Below, in pieces: positions 1 through 9,800 of a DNA stretch of 64,000 nt (within the stretch, counting starts at the first letter, position 1; each line of letters starts with the position of its first letter). The DNA comes from Zizania palustris (lineage: Eukaryota > Streptophyta > Magnoliopsida > Poales > Poaceae), in NCBI GenBank assembly GCA_019279435.1, contig JAAALK010000287.1:20274162-20338161 (forward strand). The letters run 5' to 3'. A model generated the notes under the pieces. It saw only the letters and a program-made list of their open reading frames with translations. It did not search any database and had not been told where the DNA came from. The translations under genes and the position numbers were made by a program.

Positions 1-193
1 CAGCACAGATGCGCTCGGTGGCAGCGTCGCGATCGGAAGAGGCAGCAGCTTCTTCTTCAGCGGCCTGTGCTTCTGCAAGGGCAGCCTCACGGGCAGCCAT
101 GCGGGTGTCAGCGAGACGCCTTGGCTTGTCGTTGTCATTGCGATGGACGAGGTCGGCAGGGTCGACGACAGAGGTGGGGGGAGTCCCGGCCAT
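1..193 (-). CDS. Gag N-terminus of Copia copy C (partial)
   Basis: The frame opens with an ATG at 193 reading leftward and stays open to the window edge, about 64 codons. It starts MAGTPPTSVVDPADL and runs into an Ala/Glu/Arg-rich helix. That matches in order the N-terminus of the Gag-Pol at 1163 (MVGTPPSSHVDPADQ, then an Ala/Glu/Arg-rich stretch). The role inferred is retrotransposon capsid. Whether the rest of the polyprotein is intact cannot be seen. Confidence 0.7.
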   Translation of the reverse strand, partial: MAGTPPTSVVDPADLVHRNDNDKPRRLADTRMAAREAALAEAQAAEEEAAASSDRDAATERICA

Positions 194-305
194 GCTGATC
201 AGGGAGGGCAGCCGAAGGGATGGAGGAAGAGGGGTTCCCGGTCTCGATCAGGGAGGGCAGCGGAAGGGAGAGAGAGGGAGGGGGGAACCCGGTCTCCTGA
301 TACCA

Positions 306-477
306 TGAAGGAGAATGGAATAGAATGGAATGGAATGTGTTATTGATGAGCCATGCTTAGGTACATATATAGAGGCAAGGGGATAACTACTTATAACTGA
401 ATTACTAGTCTAGAAGATAACCCCTTGCCAAGGGATATAACAGCCTGGCCGGCCACATATAACAGAATATGCTAACA
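306..477 (-). repeat. LTR of Copia copy C
   Basis: The 172-bp segment begins TGTTAGC and ends in TTCA on the minus strand, the usual TG...CA ends. It is followed directly by the tRNA-Met type primer binding site, which makes it the 5' LTR of a minus-strand element. An ACATATATAG stretch near 363-372 could supply a TATA box. Confidence 0.7.
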
Positions 478-801
478 GCTTTGTTGGCTTATGTGGCTTC
501 ATGTGGATGGGCGGTGCATCATCTTGTACTGATGGGCTGATGGGTTGCTTTTTGTTGGTGGATGACTGGTTGGGCATAATGTGTCTGTCACTCTGTTGCT
601 TCTCCTATTCATTTTTTAATCACGTTCTCTTTTCTTTTTCAAATATGTTTGTATTACATTATAATCCATAACTCTATGATTGGTCCGATTCATTGAAATA
701 GCCTTCCATTTCCTTTACTAGTATCCCAAACATTACCCCCCTTTGATCCACATTTTGAAGCCTCCTAAACCTGGTCCACCTAGATTCCTGGTGGTTGATT
801 G
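478..801. other. Non-coding DNA between two Copia elements
   Basis: This AT-rich stretch has no coding frame. It is probably part of the TAF2 intron upstream of 6899, because the sequence resuming after the next Copia element at 6234 is also non-coding and leads into a TAF2 exon. The last five bases, GATTG (797-801), are the target-site duplication of Copia A1. Confidence 0.5.
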
Positions 802-1091
802 TGTTAGCGTGATGTATAGGCCCACGGGCCCAGGGGGGGTTCGGCTGGAACCCTAGAGGTGCCTCCCTCCCTGGTTTTGGTAGTTTTTATATTTGGCAAG
901 GATTCCCTAGATTATTTGGCAAGGATCTCCTAGATTAGCTGGATTAGCTCCTTCCTTGTTTAGCTATTTCCTTGTTTAGCCCTTTCCTTCTAGATTAGAG
1001 CTTTCCTATTTCTTGGGACATCCTTGCCTATATATATTGAGCCTTGGGCTCCCCCATAATCAATCTACTAATTCCCAGCCATCCTCTTTCA
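802..1091 (+). repeat. 5' LTR of Copia A1
   Basis: The LTR runs from TGTTAGCG to CTCTTTCA, 290 bp. A TATATATATT stretch at 1029-1038 is the likely TATA box of the element's promoter. It contains short internal repeats around TTGGCAAGGAT and around CCTTGTTTAG. Confidence 0.95.
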
Positions 1092-1103
1092 TGGTATCAC
1101 GAG
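1092..1103 (+). other. Primer binding site of Copia A1
   Basis: TGGTATCACGAG directly follows the 5' LTR. It resembles the complement of the 3' end of initiator methionine tRNA (usual form TGGTATCAGAGC), the standard primer for plant Copia elements. Confidence 0.85.
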
Positions 1104-1162
1104 ACCGGGACTCTTCCCTCTCGCCCTTCCGCTGCCCCTGCGCACACTAGCTGTGCACCGGT

Positions 1163-4100
1163 ATGGTTGGGACTCCTCCCTCCTCCCACGTCGATCCTGC
1201 TGATCAGCCTCGCCTAGATGGCAATGCTTCTTCGCAGACCGACGCCGAGGCTCGCCGCGCCCTCCGCGAGGCTGCTCTGGCCGCCGCTCAGGCCGCTGAG
1301 CAGGAAGCCGCCGCCGCCTCCAACGAGCGCGACGCTGCCGCGGAGCGCGTCCGCGCTGCCCTCGCTCGGGCGGCCAAGGCCCGGGCCGACGCCGCCGCCG
1401 CGGTTGATCCCGTCGATCAGCCTCACGCGGGCGGCGACATGAGCGTCACCCACGCCATGATGCTCCACGAGGCCGCTGCCGTCCTCAACCTCCACGCCCA
1501 GGCAGTCTCCGTGCAGAATGCACGCAGCCTGGTGCCAACCGTCCTCGACACCGCCGGCAACTACCCCCGTTGGCGCGAGCAGTTCCTCCTCGCCGTCACC
1601 AAATACTCGCTGCTGGATCACGTCCACAGCGACTCCGTCTCGGCCCTTGCCGACTGGACTCGGATGGACGCCGTCGTCAAGTCATGGCTCTACAGCACGG
1701 TCTCCGCTGACCTCGCCGACGCCGTGATCGACCACCGCGCCTCCGCCCGCGAGGCCTGGCTCGCCATCGAGGATCACTTCCTCGGCAACCAGGAGACCCG
1801 TGCCCTCCACCTCGACGCCAAATTTCGCGCGTTTGCTCAAGGTGATCTCTCCATCACCGAGTATTGCAAGCGCTTCAAAAAGATGGCCGACGATCTCGCT
1901 GACCTCAACGAGCACGTCACTGACCGCACCTTGGTCCTCAACGTGCTTCGTGGGCTCAACGAGCGCTACAAGGACATCGGCGTCCATCTCCGGCGCGGGC
2001 GCCCGTTTCCCTCCTTCGCCGCCGTCCGCAACGAACTCCTTCTCGAGGAGATCAACATGGTGCAGCACCCTGTTGCCCCCTCCACTGCTCTTGTCGCCAC
2101 TGGCTCCTCTCGCCAGCCTGCAGCGACCGGCGGTGGCCCTCCTCGGACCGGTGGTGGCGCCCCCAAGCCGAAGAACAAGAAGAAGAAGGACCGTCGGGCT
2201 GGCAGCACCTCTGCTCCAGGTCCCAATGCTCCCTCCTCCGCACCTGGGGCGCCTGCTGGGTCTGGCGCGACCTGGCCCTCCGTCTACAATCCGTGGACCG
2301 GGTCCATTCAAATGTGGCCCGGTCCCCGGACTCCCCCGCTGGCCCCGCTCCCTCAGGGCCGTGCCGGCCCTCAGCAGCAGGCGCTGCAGCAGGCTCTACT
2401 GGCTCAGCAGATGCAGCTTCCCCAGCCGGCCTACCTGCCAGCCCCCGGCGTCTCCGCCCAACAGGCCTTCCAGCCGCCGCAGCTGGCGCCGTCCCACTAC
2501 CAGCCCATGATAGGCTCTCCGGTTTGGGACCAGAACTCACTGGCCTCTACATTCAGTACCATGACGGTCACTCCGCCGGTGAACAACGACTGGTACCTTG
2601 ACACCGGTGCTTCCTCCCACATGACTTCCGATGATGGTACTCTCTCTCACTCCTCAATCCCTCGGTTTCCCTCTCCCACATCCATTGTTGTCGGTAATGG
2701 CTCGCTCTTGCCCGTCACTGCCACCGGCAAGGCGCAACTTGGCCCCCTTACCTTAAATAACGTTCTTGTTTCGCCTCAGCTTATCAAGAATCTTATTTCT
2801 GTTCGCCAATTCACTGTCGATAACAACTGCTCTGTGGAGTTTGACCCGTATGGTTGTTCTGTGAAGGATCTTCTCTCGCGGAACGTGATCATCAGGTGCA
2901 ATAGCTCCGGTCCGCTCTACCCCTTGCAGCTGCCTGTCGCTCACTCCCTTGTCGCCAGCTCTTCGCCACCGTACCTGTGGCACCGTCGCCTCGGCCATCC
3001 CGGTCGCGAGGCCCTCTCCAAACTCGCTTCAGCTATTCCGGCTTGTAATAAAAGTTTGGATTCTCTATGTCATGCGTGTCAGTTGGGACGACATGTTCGT
3101 CTTCCTTTTGGTACTTCAGCGTCTCGGGCGTCAAACAACTTTGATCTTATTCATTGTGACCTATGGACATCACCTGTTGCTAGTGTCTCTGGTTACAAAT
3201 ATTATCTTGTTGTTCTTGACGATTGCTCACATTACTTGTGGACATTCCCTTTACGCTTGAAATCTGACACTTTTACCACTCTGTCTAACTTCTTTGCCTA
3301 TGTGTCTACCCAGTTCGGCACCCGCGTTAAGGCCATCCAGAGTGACAACGGCAAGGAGTTCGACAACTCCAGCGCCCGCACCTTCTTCTTCACTCATGGC
3401 GTCTTGTTTCGCATGTCGTGTCCCTACACGTCCCCACAGAATGGCAAAGCGGAGCGGATCATTCGTACCACTAATGATGTCATCCGCTCTCTTCTGTTTC
3501 AGGCGAGCATGCCCCCTCCATATTGGGCCGAGGCATTGCACACTGCGACCCTCCTCCTTAACATCTTACTAACCAAGACGCTCGATTTCTCGACCCCGCA
3601 CTCTGCCCTGCTTGGTAGTGCGCCGTCCTACGATCATCTCCGCGTTTTTGGTTGTAAGTGTTATCCCAATCTCTCGGCAACTGCTCCCCACAAACTTGCA
3701 CCTCGTTCTGCCCTTTGCATCTTCCTTGGCTACTCCGCTCACCATAAGGGGTACCGATGCCTTGATCCTACCACCAATAGAGTCATCATCTCTCGTCACG
3801 TTGTCTTCGACGAGTCCACCTTCCCTTTCGCCGAGCAACCCTCGCCACCCACGGCTACGGACTTCACCTTTTTAGATGAATTCCCTAACCCGACAGTCCC
3901 TTTAGGACTGCCGACCATGTCTTCTGCAGGATCTCCAGGCTCTCGTGGTGCTGTTCTTCCTGCACCCCCAGTCCCCCCGGGGTTCCCCGCACTCCCACGT
4001 GCGGGTACGGCGTCACGTGCGGCCTCGACTCCCTCCTCGCCGACCGGGGCGCTGTTGTCCTCGCCAGGCGCGGACACACCGGCCCCCTCCGCACCCCCAC

Positions 4101-5917
4101 GTGCGGGACAACCGGGCGACTTCCCCGCGCTGCCACGCGCGGCACCGTCTCCACCAAGCGCGCAGCCCCCAGTTCTGCGCGTCTACTCCAGGCGCCCCAA
4201 GCCGGCCGCTCCAGCCCTGGCTGGACCGGCTCCTGCGCCAGCCCCTGCAACACCGGCTGCTTCCCCAGCACCCGGCCCTCTTCCCCGGGGTGCTGTCGCC
4301 ATCCCACCTACAGTCAACCAACATCGCATGGTGACTCGGGCCAAGGATGGCTTCCGCGTGCCGGTACTATACCATGCTGCGCCCCTGTCTCTGGTTCCGA
4401 AGACCTTCCGTAGTGCCCTTGCCGATCCCAATTGGCGGGCTGCTATGGAGGAAGAGCATACAGCGCTTCTCCAGAACCAGACTTGGGACTTGGTTCCTCG
4501 CCCCCGACATGCCAACACTGTCACGGGCAAGTGGATCTTCAAGCACAAGTTCCACGCCGATGGTTCTCTGGAACGCTACAAGGCTCGTTGGGTCCTTCGT
4601 GGTTTCACCCAGCGTCCTGGAGTTGACTTTGCCGAGACTTTCAGTCCCGTCGTCAAGCCTGCCACAGTCCGCACGGTGCTCTCTCTGGCTCTCTCCCGCC
4701 AATGGCCAATTCACCAGCTCGACGTCAAGAATGCCTTCCTCCATGGCACCCTGACAGAAACGGTGTTCGCCGCTCAGCCCTCCGGATTCGAGGATCCTGC
4801 TCACCCCGACTTTGTGTGTCGCCTGAATAAGTCGCTTTATGGGTTGAAGCAGGCTCCTCGTGCTTGGTACAGCCGCTTCGCCACGTACCTGGTCTCTCTC
4901 GGCTTTGTGGAGGCCAAGTCAGACATCTCGCTGTTCGTCTACCACCAAGGATCTGACTCGGCCTATCTGCTCCTCTATGTCGACGATATTATTCTCACTG
5001 CTTCTTCGACACATCTTCTGCGGAAAGTCATCCTGGCTCTCCAGCGGGAATTTGCCATGAAGGATTTGGGAGAACTTCATCACTTCTTGGGGATGCAGGT
5101 TCAGCGCACTGCTGATGGTATGGTTCTCTCTCAGCGGCAGTATATGTTGGACATCTTGGATCGTGCTGGCATGGCGGAGTGCAAACCTTGCACTACGCCT
5201 GTTGACACCAGTCCCAAGACCTCAGCCGACTCTGGAGCTCCAGTCGCCGACCCGTCAGATTACCGCAGTCTTGCTGGCGCCCTGCAGTACCTGACCTTCA
5301 CACGGCCCGACATTGCCTACGCCGTGCAGCAGGTCTGTCTTCACATGCATGATCCGCGAGAGCCTCACCTGTCCGCTCTCAAGCGCATTCTTCGGTACAT
5401 TCGGGGTACTCTTCACCTGGGTCTTCATCTCCGACCATCGACTCAGGATGACTTGGTGGTCTACTCTGATGCTGACTGGGCTGGTTGTCCCGATACGCGC
5501 AAGTCCACCTCGGGCTATGCTGTGTTCCTCGGCGACAACTTGGTCTCCTGGTCCTCCAAGCGACAGAATACTGTCTCTCGCTCCAGTGCAGAAGCTGAGT
5601 ACCGCGCTGTCGCCAATGGTGTTGCTGAGGCTTCTTGGCTACGCCAGCTCCTCCACGAGCTCCACATTCCGCTTCGCCGCGCCACAATTGTCTACTGTGA
5701 TAATGTCAGCGCAGTCTACATGTCCTCCAACCCGGTACAACATCAACGGACGAAGCACATCGAGATCGATCTTCACTTCGTCCGTGAGAAAGTCGCCATG
5801 GGTGCCGTGCGGGTTCTTCATGTTCCCACGACATCCCAGTTCGCCGACGTCTTCACGAAGGGGCTGCCTTCTTCGGTGTTCACTGAGTTTCGGTCCAGTC
5901 TGAATGTCCGTGGCTAA
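1163..5917 (+). CDS. Copia Gag-Pol polyprotein, intact, 1584 aa
   Basis: This single frame encodes all retrotransposon functions in Copia order. Gag (UBN2-like, about residues 110-270) follows an Ala/Glu/Arg-rich N-terminal helix. The aspartic protease has DTGASSHM near residue 480. The pre-integrase segment has LWHRRLGHPG near 605, then CHACQLGRH. The integrase catalytic triad is D (CDLWTSP, ~665), D (QSDNGKEF, ~727) and E (NGKAERI, ~763). A long Pro/Ala-rich linker covers about 930-1060. The reverse transcriptase has KARWV, DVKNAFLHG and YVDDIIL (~1272), and the RNase H has SDADWAG (~1435) and SSAEAEYRA. After Gag there is no CCHC zinc knuckle, only a lysine-rich patch (KPKNKKKKDRR) and a Pro/Gln-rich stretch. 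The ATG at 1163 is the first in frame after the primer binding site. All catalytic residues appear present. Confidence 0.96.
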   Translation: MVGTPPSSHVDPADQPRLDGNASSQTDAEARRALREAALAAAQAAEQEAAAASNERDAAAERVRAALARAAKARADAAAAVDPVDQPHAGGDMSVTHAMMLHEAAAVLNLHAQAVSVQNARSLVPTVLDTAGNYPRWREQFLLAVTKYSLLDHVHSDSVSALADWTRMDAVVKSWLYSTVSADLADAVIDHRASAREAWLAIEDHFLGNQETRALHLDAKFRAFAQGDLSITEYCKRFKKMADDLADLNEHVTDRTLVLNVLRGLNERYKDIGVHLRRGRPFPSFAAVRNELLLEEINMVQHPVAPSTALVATGSSRQPAATGGGPPRTGGGAPKPKNKKKKDRRAGSTSAPGPNAPSSAPGAPAGSGATWPSVYNPWTGSIQMWPGPRTPPLAPLPQGRAGPQQQALQQALLAQQMQLPQPAYLPAPGVSAQQAFQPPQLAPSHYQPMIGSPVWDQNSLASTFSTMTVTPPVNNDWYLDTGASSHMTSDDGTLSHSSIPRFPSPTSIVVGNGSLLPVTATGKAQLGPLTLNNVLVSPQLIKNLISVRQFTVDNNCSVEFDPYGCSVKDLLSRNVIIRCNSSGPLYPLQLPVAHSLVASSSPPYLWHRRLGHPGREALSKLASAIPACNKSLDSLCHACQLGRHVRLPFGTSASRASNNFDLIHCDLWTSPVASVSGYKYYLVVLDDCSHYLWTFPLRLKSDTFTTLSNFFAYVSTQFGTRVKAIQSDNGKEFDNSSARTFFFTHGVLFRMSCPYTSPQNGKAERIIRTTNDVIRSLLFQASMPPPYWAEALHTATLLLNILLTKTLDFSTPHSALLGSAPSYDHLRVFGCKCYPNLSATAPHKLAPRSALCIFLGYSAHHKGYRCLDPTTNRVIISRHVVFDESTFPFAEQPSPPTATDFTFLDEFPNPTVPLGLPTMSSAGSPGSRGAVLPAPPVPPGFPALPRAGTASRAASTPSSPTGALLSSPGADTPAPSAPPRAGQPGDFPALPRAAPSPPSAQPPVLRVYSRRPKPAAPALAGPAPAPAPATPAASPAPGPLPRGAVAIPPTVNQHRMVTRAKDGFRVPVLYHAAPLSLVPKTFRSALADPNWRAAMEEEHTALLQNQTWDLVPRPRHANTVTGKWIFKHKFHADGSLERYKARWVLRGFTQRPGVDFAETFSPVVKPATVRTVLSLALSRQWPIHQLDVKNAFLHGTLTETVFAAQPSGFEDPAHPDFVCRLNKSLYGLKQAPRAWYSRFATYLVSLGFVEAKSDISLFVYHQGSDSAYLLLYVDDIILTASSTHLLRKVILALQREFAMKDLGELHHFLGMQVQRTADGMVLSQRQYMLDILDRAGMAECKPCTTPVDTSPKTSADSGAPVADPSDYRSLAGALQYLTFTRPDIAYAVQQVCLHMHDPREPHLSALKRILRYIRGTLHLGLHLRPSTQDDLVVYSDADWAGCPDTRKSTSGYAVFLGDNLVSWSSKRQNTVSRSSAEAEYRAVANGVAEASWLRQLLHELHIPLRRATIVYCDNVSAVYMSSNPVQHQRTKHIEIDLHFVREKVAMGAVRVLHVPTTSQFADVFTKGLPSSVFTEFRSSLNVRG

Positions 5918-5943
5918 GCACCGACGTTCAAACTGCGGGGGCG

Positions 5944-6233
5944 TGTTAGCGTGATGTATAGGCCCACGGGCCCAGGGGGGGTTCGGCTGGAACCCTAGAG
6001 GTGCCTCCCTCCCTGGTTTTGGTAGTTTTTATATTTGGCAAGGATTCCCTAGATTATTTGGCAAGGATCTCCTAGATTAGCTGGATTAGCTCCTTCCTTG
6101 TTTAGCTATTTCCTTGTTTAGCCCTTTCCTTCTAGATTAGAGCTTTCCTATTTCTTGGGACATCCTTGCCTATATATATTGAGCCTTGGGCTCCCCCATA
6201 ATCAATCTACTAATTCCCAGCCATCCTCTTTCA
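5944..6233 (+). repeat. 3' LTR of Copia A1
   Basis: This 290-bp copy reads identically to the 5' LTR at 802-1091. It is preceded by the purine-rich tract for plus-strand priming and followed by the duplicated target GATTG at 6234. Confidence 0.95.
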
Positions 6234-6898
6234 GATTGGTTATCATTTGAGCACAACAACAAATCCCTCCCTATTCATCCAGATCTTTGATCACTGTCAA
6301 TGCTCGGATTCAGACATTATTTGCAATGACATGGGACTTTGCAGTAACACTTTTCTTCTGCCCATTTCTGTTGCATAAAACACTTCTGACATGAGCTTGA
6401 TTTGATGACTGACTTGAACTAGAGTAATACACTTATACTACATCAAGTGTATTATATTGACATGGGTATATTTCATCGTTGGGAATATTCTGGTATATCC
6501 AGAATTCCAGATGGTATTGATTTATTTTTTATTCAGAGCAAATGCATAAAATATCCTTGATGCAGTTCTGAATTCCGATTATGATTGTATTATTTTTAAT
6601 AGGAAAAATTAGCTACAACACACCAAACTGGTTGGTATTTGCACAAAAAACTATACATTCATGTTCATTTGCTGGTGGACATAGTGTAGGGTGAGGATGG
6701 AGATATGTTTGCTTGTACTTTATGAAGCATAAGATGCATATAAGATGAGTTTCTGGCTTGCTGCCAGCTGTCTAAGCTTCAGTATAAGTAGAAATTAAAA
6801 AATTATATTGACAAGTATGTGCATTTTTTTGTTCTGTGTAATCCCAAATTCCCAATTTACACCATTCAACTTATTTCAAGTTTTGGTCACTTTGACAG
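6234..6898 (+). other. TAF2 intron sequence
   Basis: AT-rich non-coding DNA ending in a pyrimidine-rich stretch and the acceptor TTTGACAG before the exon at 6899. I see no exon or clear repeat inside it. Confidence 0.6.
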
Positions 6899-9800
6899 AT
6901 TAATCAGTTGGAAAAGGACAAAGATGTCATTTCACAATCACAAGCCATAGCTATGTTGGAGAAATTACCTCAACTCTCCTTTGCTGTGATTAATGCCCTC
7001 AATAATTTCCTAAATGATACAAAGGTATTTCAACAAAACATGTTTCTTGACATCTTGTTGAATATTGTCTAGTAACTTACCAATAAAGCTGCAGGCATTT
7101 TGGAGAGTTAGAGTTGAAGCAGCATATGCTTTAGCTGTAACTGCATCAGAGGTACGTGTAAGTTTGTTTGTGTTAAACTACTTTTATGAACCATTCATAC
7201 TGTATATTTGCATATGTACTTCATTTAGAAAATTTAAAGATAATAGGTTACATTTTGTAGGTAGCTGATTGATTTTTTTGGTTTATAAATTTTAATTTGT
7301 AATGGAAGTTTGTAAGGTTGGCATTGCTCTAAATTTTACTTGTAGCTATCCATTCTTTGAAATTTTACTTAAGGCATATGCTTTCTCCTTCAGTAGAACC
7401 ATTCATGTAATTGCTAGTAGAGGAACAAGGATGAAATGAAAAATCAAGGATTTAAACAAAGTTGAGTTGGAAGCAAGATATAAAAACAGAAATAAATCTA
7501 CACTATCGTAAAGACCTAAAAGCACATGTTCATGCCAATCCTTTCCCATCACATCCCTGCTCCCCATTTCCATCACTTCTGGGTCACTCACCCAATGTTA
7601 TATAAATGCTTGCTCAGAAGTGGCAAAACAAAACCAAAACAGTGACAAGGTTTTGCACTTTCCAAAGATTCTAACAACAATAGAGAATATGTGAAACTGA
7701 ATCATAAATTGAATTCAAAAGCATGTGAAGGCAGGCTGAATTACAAGTATGAACATGGATGGCCTCAAAACCCTAGCAAATTGAAATAACTGCTCAAAAG
7801 TGGCCAATAGAACCACGACGGCAATACAGTGCTGTTTTCAACGATCTTGACAACAACACAAGCTATGTAAGTATGTATACGTGAAAATGATATAGTTGTC
7901 AATTACATGTGTGACCAGGCATGAATGACCTAAAAACTCTACGAAATTGATAGAACTGCCCTCCCTGAAACTGACAAAATGGAACCACGGTGGTTACACG
8001 GTTCCATTTTCAAAGGGTTCTGATAACAAAAAAGATACATGAAATTGGACCTATAATTCTCTACTAATGCATAATGCAACAGGGGAGTTTTTTTCATGTC
8101 TCCCCTCCCCAAGCGCATGGTCCCCTTCCCCCACCCTCACATACATTAAAATTATCAAAAAGCACATGTTTAATATATTTGTAATTTGTAAAACCAGGAG
8201 TTCAATGGCATAAAATAAAAACATAATTGGTGTTTGGCCACATGCTTTCATTTTACCTTCCCTTACATCACTACTGCTCTTGTAAACATAGTGTCTTGAA
8301 CCTGGGAATGAGTGCTTACACAATTGATTCATTCAATGGAAAATTAACTACACTGAAGTATCACAATGCACAATAACTTATGCATGACCTTTATGCACAT
8401 CTGAATGATTCATGTGACATTCCTTTTTAGATCTTTCTATGTTTGGGCATATGAATTTTGTACTTGATGGCTCTGTAGCACAGAGGAGACGTTTTAATGT
8501 CGTGCCTTTTTCTAGGAACCTTGCCTTGATGTGTCACTTTCTATACTTGTGTCTTGCTTATTTAATTTGTTTTCCTTCATTTAGGACACCGAATTAACTG
8601 GGCTGCTTCATCTGGTTAAGTTTTATAAAAGTCGTCGATTTGATGCAGATATTGGATTACCCAGGTCAATATTCACTCTTCAAAGACCTTTTTTTTTCCT
8701 TTTGGGTTCTCTACTTGTATAGTGTAAACAACTTCGTTCTGTTTTACTAATAGGCGGAATGACTTCCATGATATTCCAGAGTACTTTGTTCTTGAGGTAA
8801 TGCTTTGAGGTAGGACTTATATTTTGTGATTATCCATGACAAGATGATAGGTTTATGTCAGTTTTGCCAATATTCCAATATTTAATTTTCTAATTTCTTC
8901 TTTGATAAGAAGTGTTTTGCATGAAATAAAGTTAGTATTTATGTGTAACTTGTTAGAGATATATTGTATAGTATAGTGGCTTATTTGTAAAGCTTCCCTT
9001 CTCTTATACACATTGCCCTTTGGGCCCTTTGGAATATATGTTGGACATTTCCTAACATGGTACAAAGCTAGGGTTTCTTTCCCTCTCTTCTCCTTGATCC
9101 GATCGCTGCCGACCCCTCGCCCTACTTGTGCTTGTGCCGCTGTGCAACTGCCCGCGCGTGCTCCTGCCACCGCACGACTCGTCTGTGCGTGCTCGTGTCG
9201 TCGCGTGCCTGCCTGCGCGTGCTCGCGCTGCCGCACGCTCGCTCGTCTTCCAGCGTGTGCTACGCCTGGGCCCCACCGCTTGCCTCCCACGCCGCCCCAC
9301 GACCTTGGGCTTTCATCCACCGGCTCCTGTGACTGCCTGTTGGGGCTGCCTGAAAAAACAGAGAAGGCAAGGGTTTCTCCCCATGGCTGCTCTTCATCAT
9401 TTTTGTTCCTGTACCGTTCCCGAATGTCACTTTTGATGGCACCAACTTTCGAGAGTGGTCCATGATGCTTCATGTGTGCCTTGACAGTCAGCGGCTATGA
9501 GGACATCTCATTGGTCACTCTCCTCGCCCTATTTCCCGGTTCGTCCTACTGAGCCTACTACCGGGGTAGATGGTGCTCTGCCTTCTGATGATGCCTAGGT
9601 AGCCTATATTGTGTCTAGTGAGTAGTACATGTTTGACCTTAGTGACTATGAAGATTGGAGTGTTGCGGAGGCTCGTGCTGCTTAGATCCTCCTTGGTAAT
9701 ATGAAGATCGAGTTTGCTATGGACCTTGCCTCCTTGCCTTCCACTTAGGCAATGTGGGAGCATGTGACGAGTCTCTACCAGCCGAGCAACCACACCCTCT

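Larger units (their letters stand above)
1..477 (-). mobile_element. Copia-type LTR retrotransposon (copy C), 5' part, cut by the window edge
   Basis: Read on the minus strand this is an LTR (477 to 306), a tRNA-Met type primer binding site (TGGTATCA at 305-298), a short leader and the start of a Gag reading frame that runs off the window. It is a diverged relative of the Copia A elements at 802-6233 and 10784-16212. The Gag N-terminus shares the MxGTPP start and the alanine/glutamate-rich heptad-like region, but the LTR is shorter and different in sequence. The other LTR and the target duplication are outside the window. Confidence 0.8.
802..6233 (+). mobile_element. Complete Copia LTR retrotransposon A1 (5432 bp)
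   Basis: The element has two 290-bp LTRs that read identically, a tRNA-Met type primer binding site at 1092 (TGGTATCACGAG), one uninterrupted Gag-Pol frame, and a purine-rich tract (GCGGGGGCG) just before the 3' LTR. It is flanked by a perfect 5-bp duplication, GATTG, at 797-801 and 6234-6238. Identical LTRs and an open frame mean a very recent insertion, possibly still capable of moving. It lies in the presumed TAF2 intron, in the same orientation as TAF2, and is nearly identical to inverted copy A2 at 10784-16212. Confidence 0.97.

Noticed and set aside
1214..5900. Many long open frames on both strands over 1.2-5.9 kb and again over 11.1-15.8 kb
   Set aside because: They overlap the Gag-Pol frames of Copia A1/A2 in other frames and have low-complexity Arg/Pro/Gly translations. 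They are shadows of a GC-rich coding sequence.
9013..9473. Open frames on both strands at 9.0-9.5 kb
   Set aside because: They fall in the leader and gag start of decayed Copia B, are Arg/Cys-rich and have no domain.
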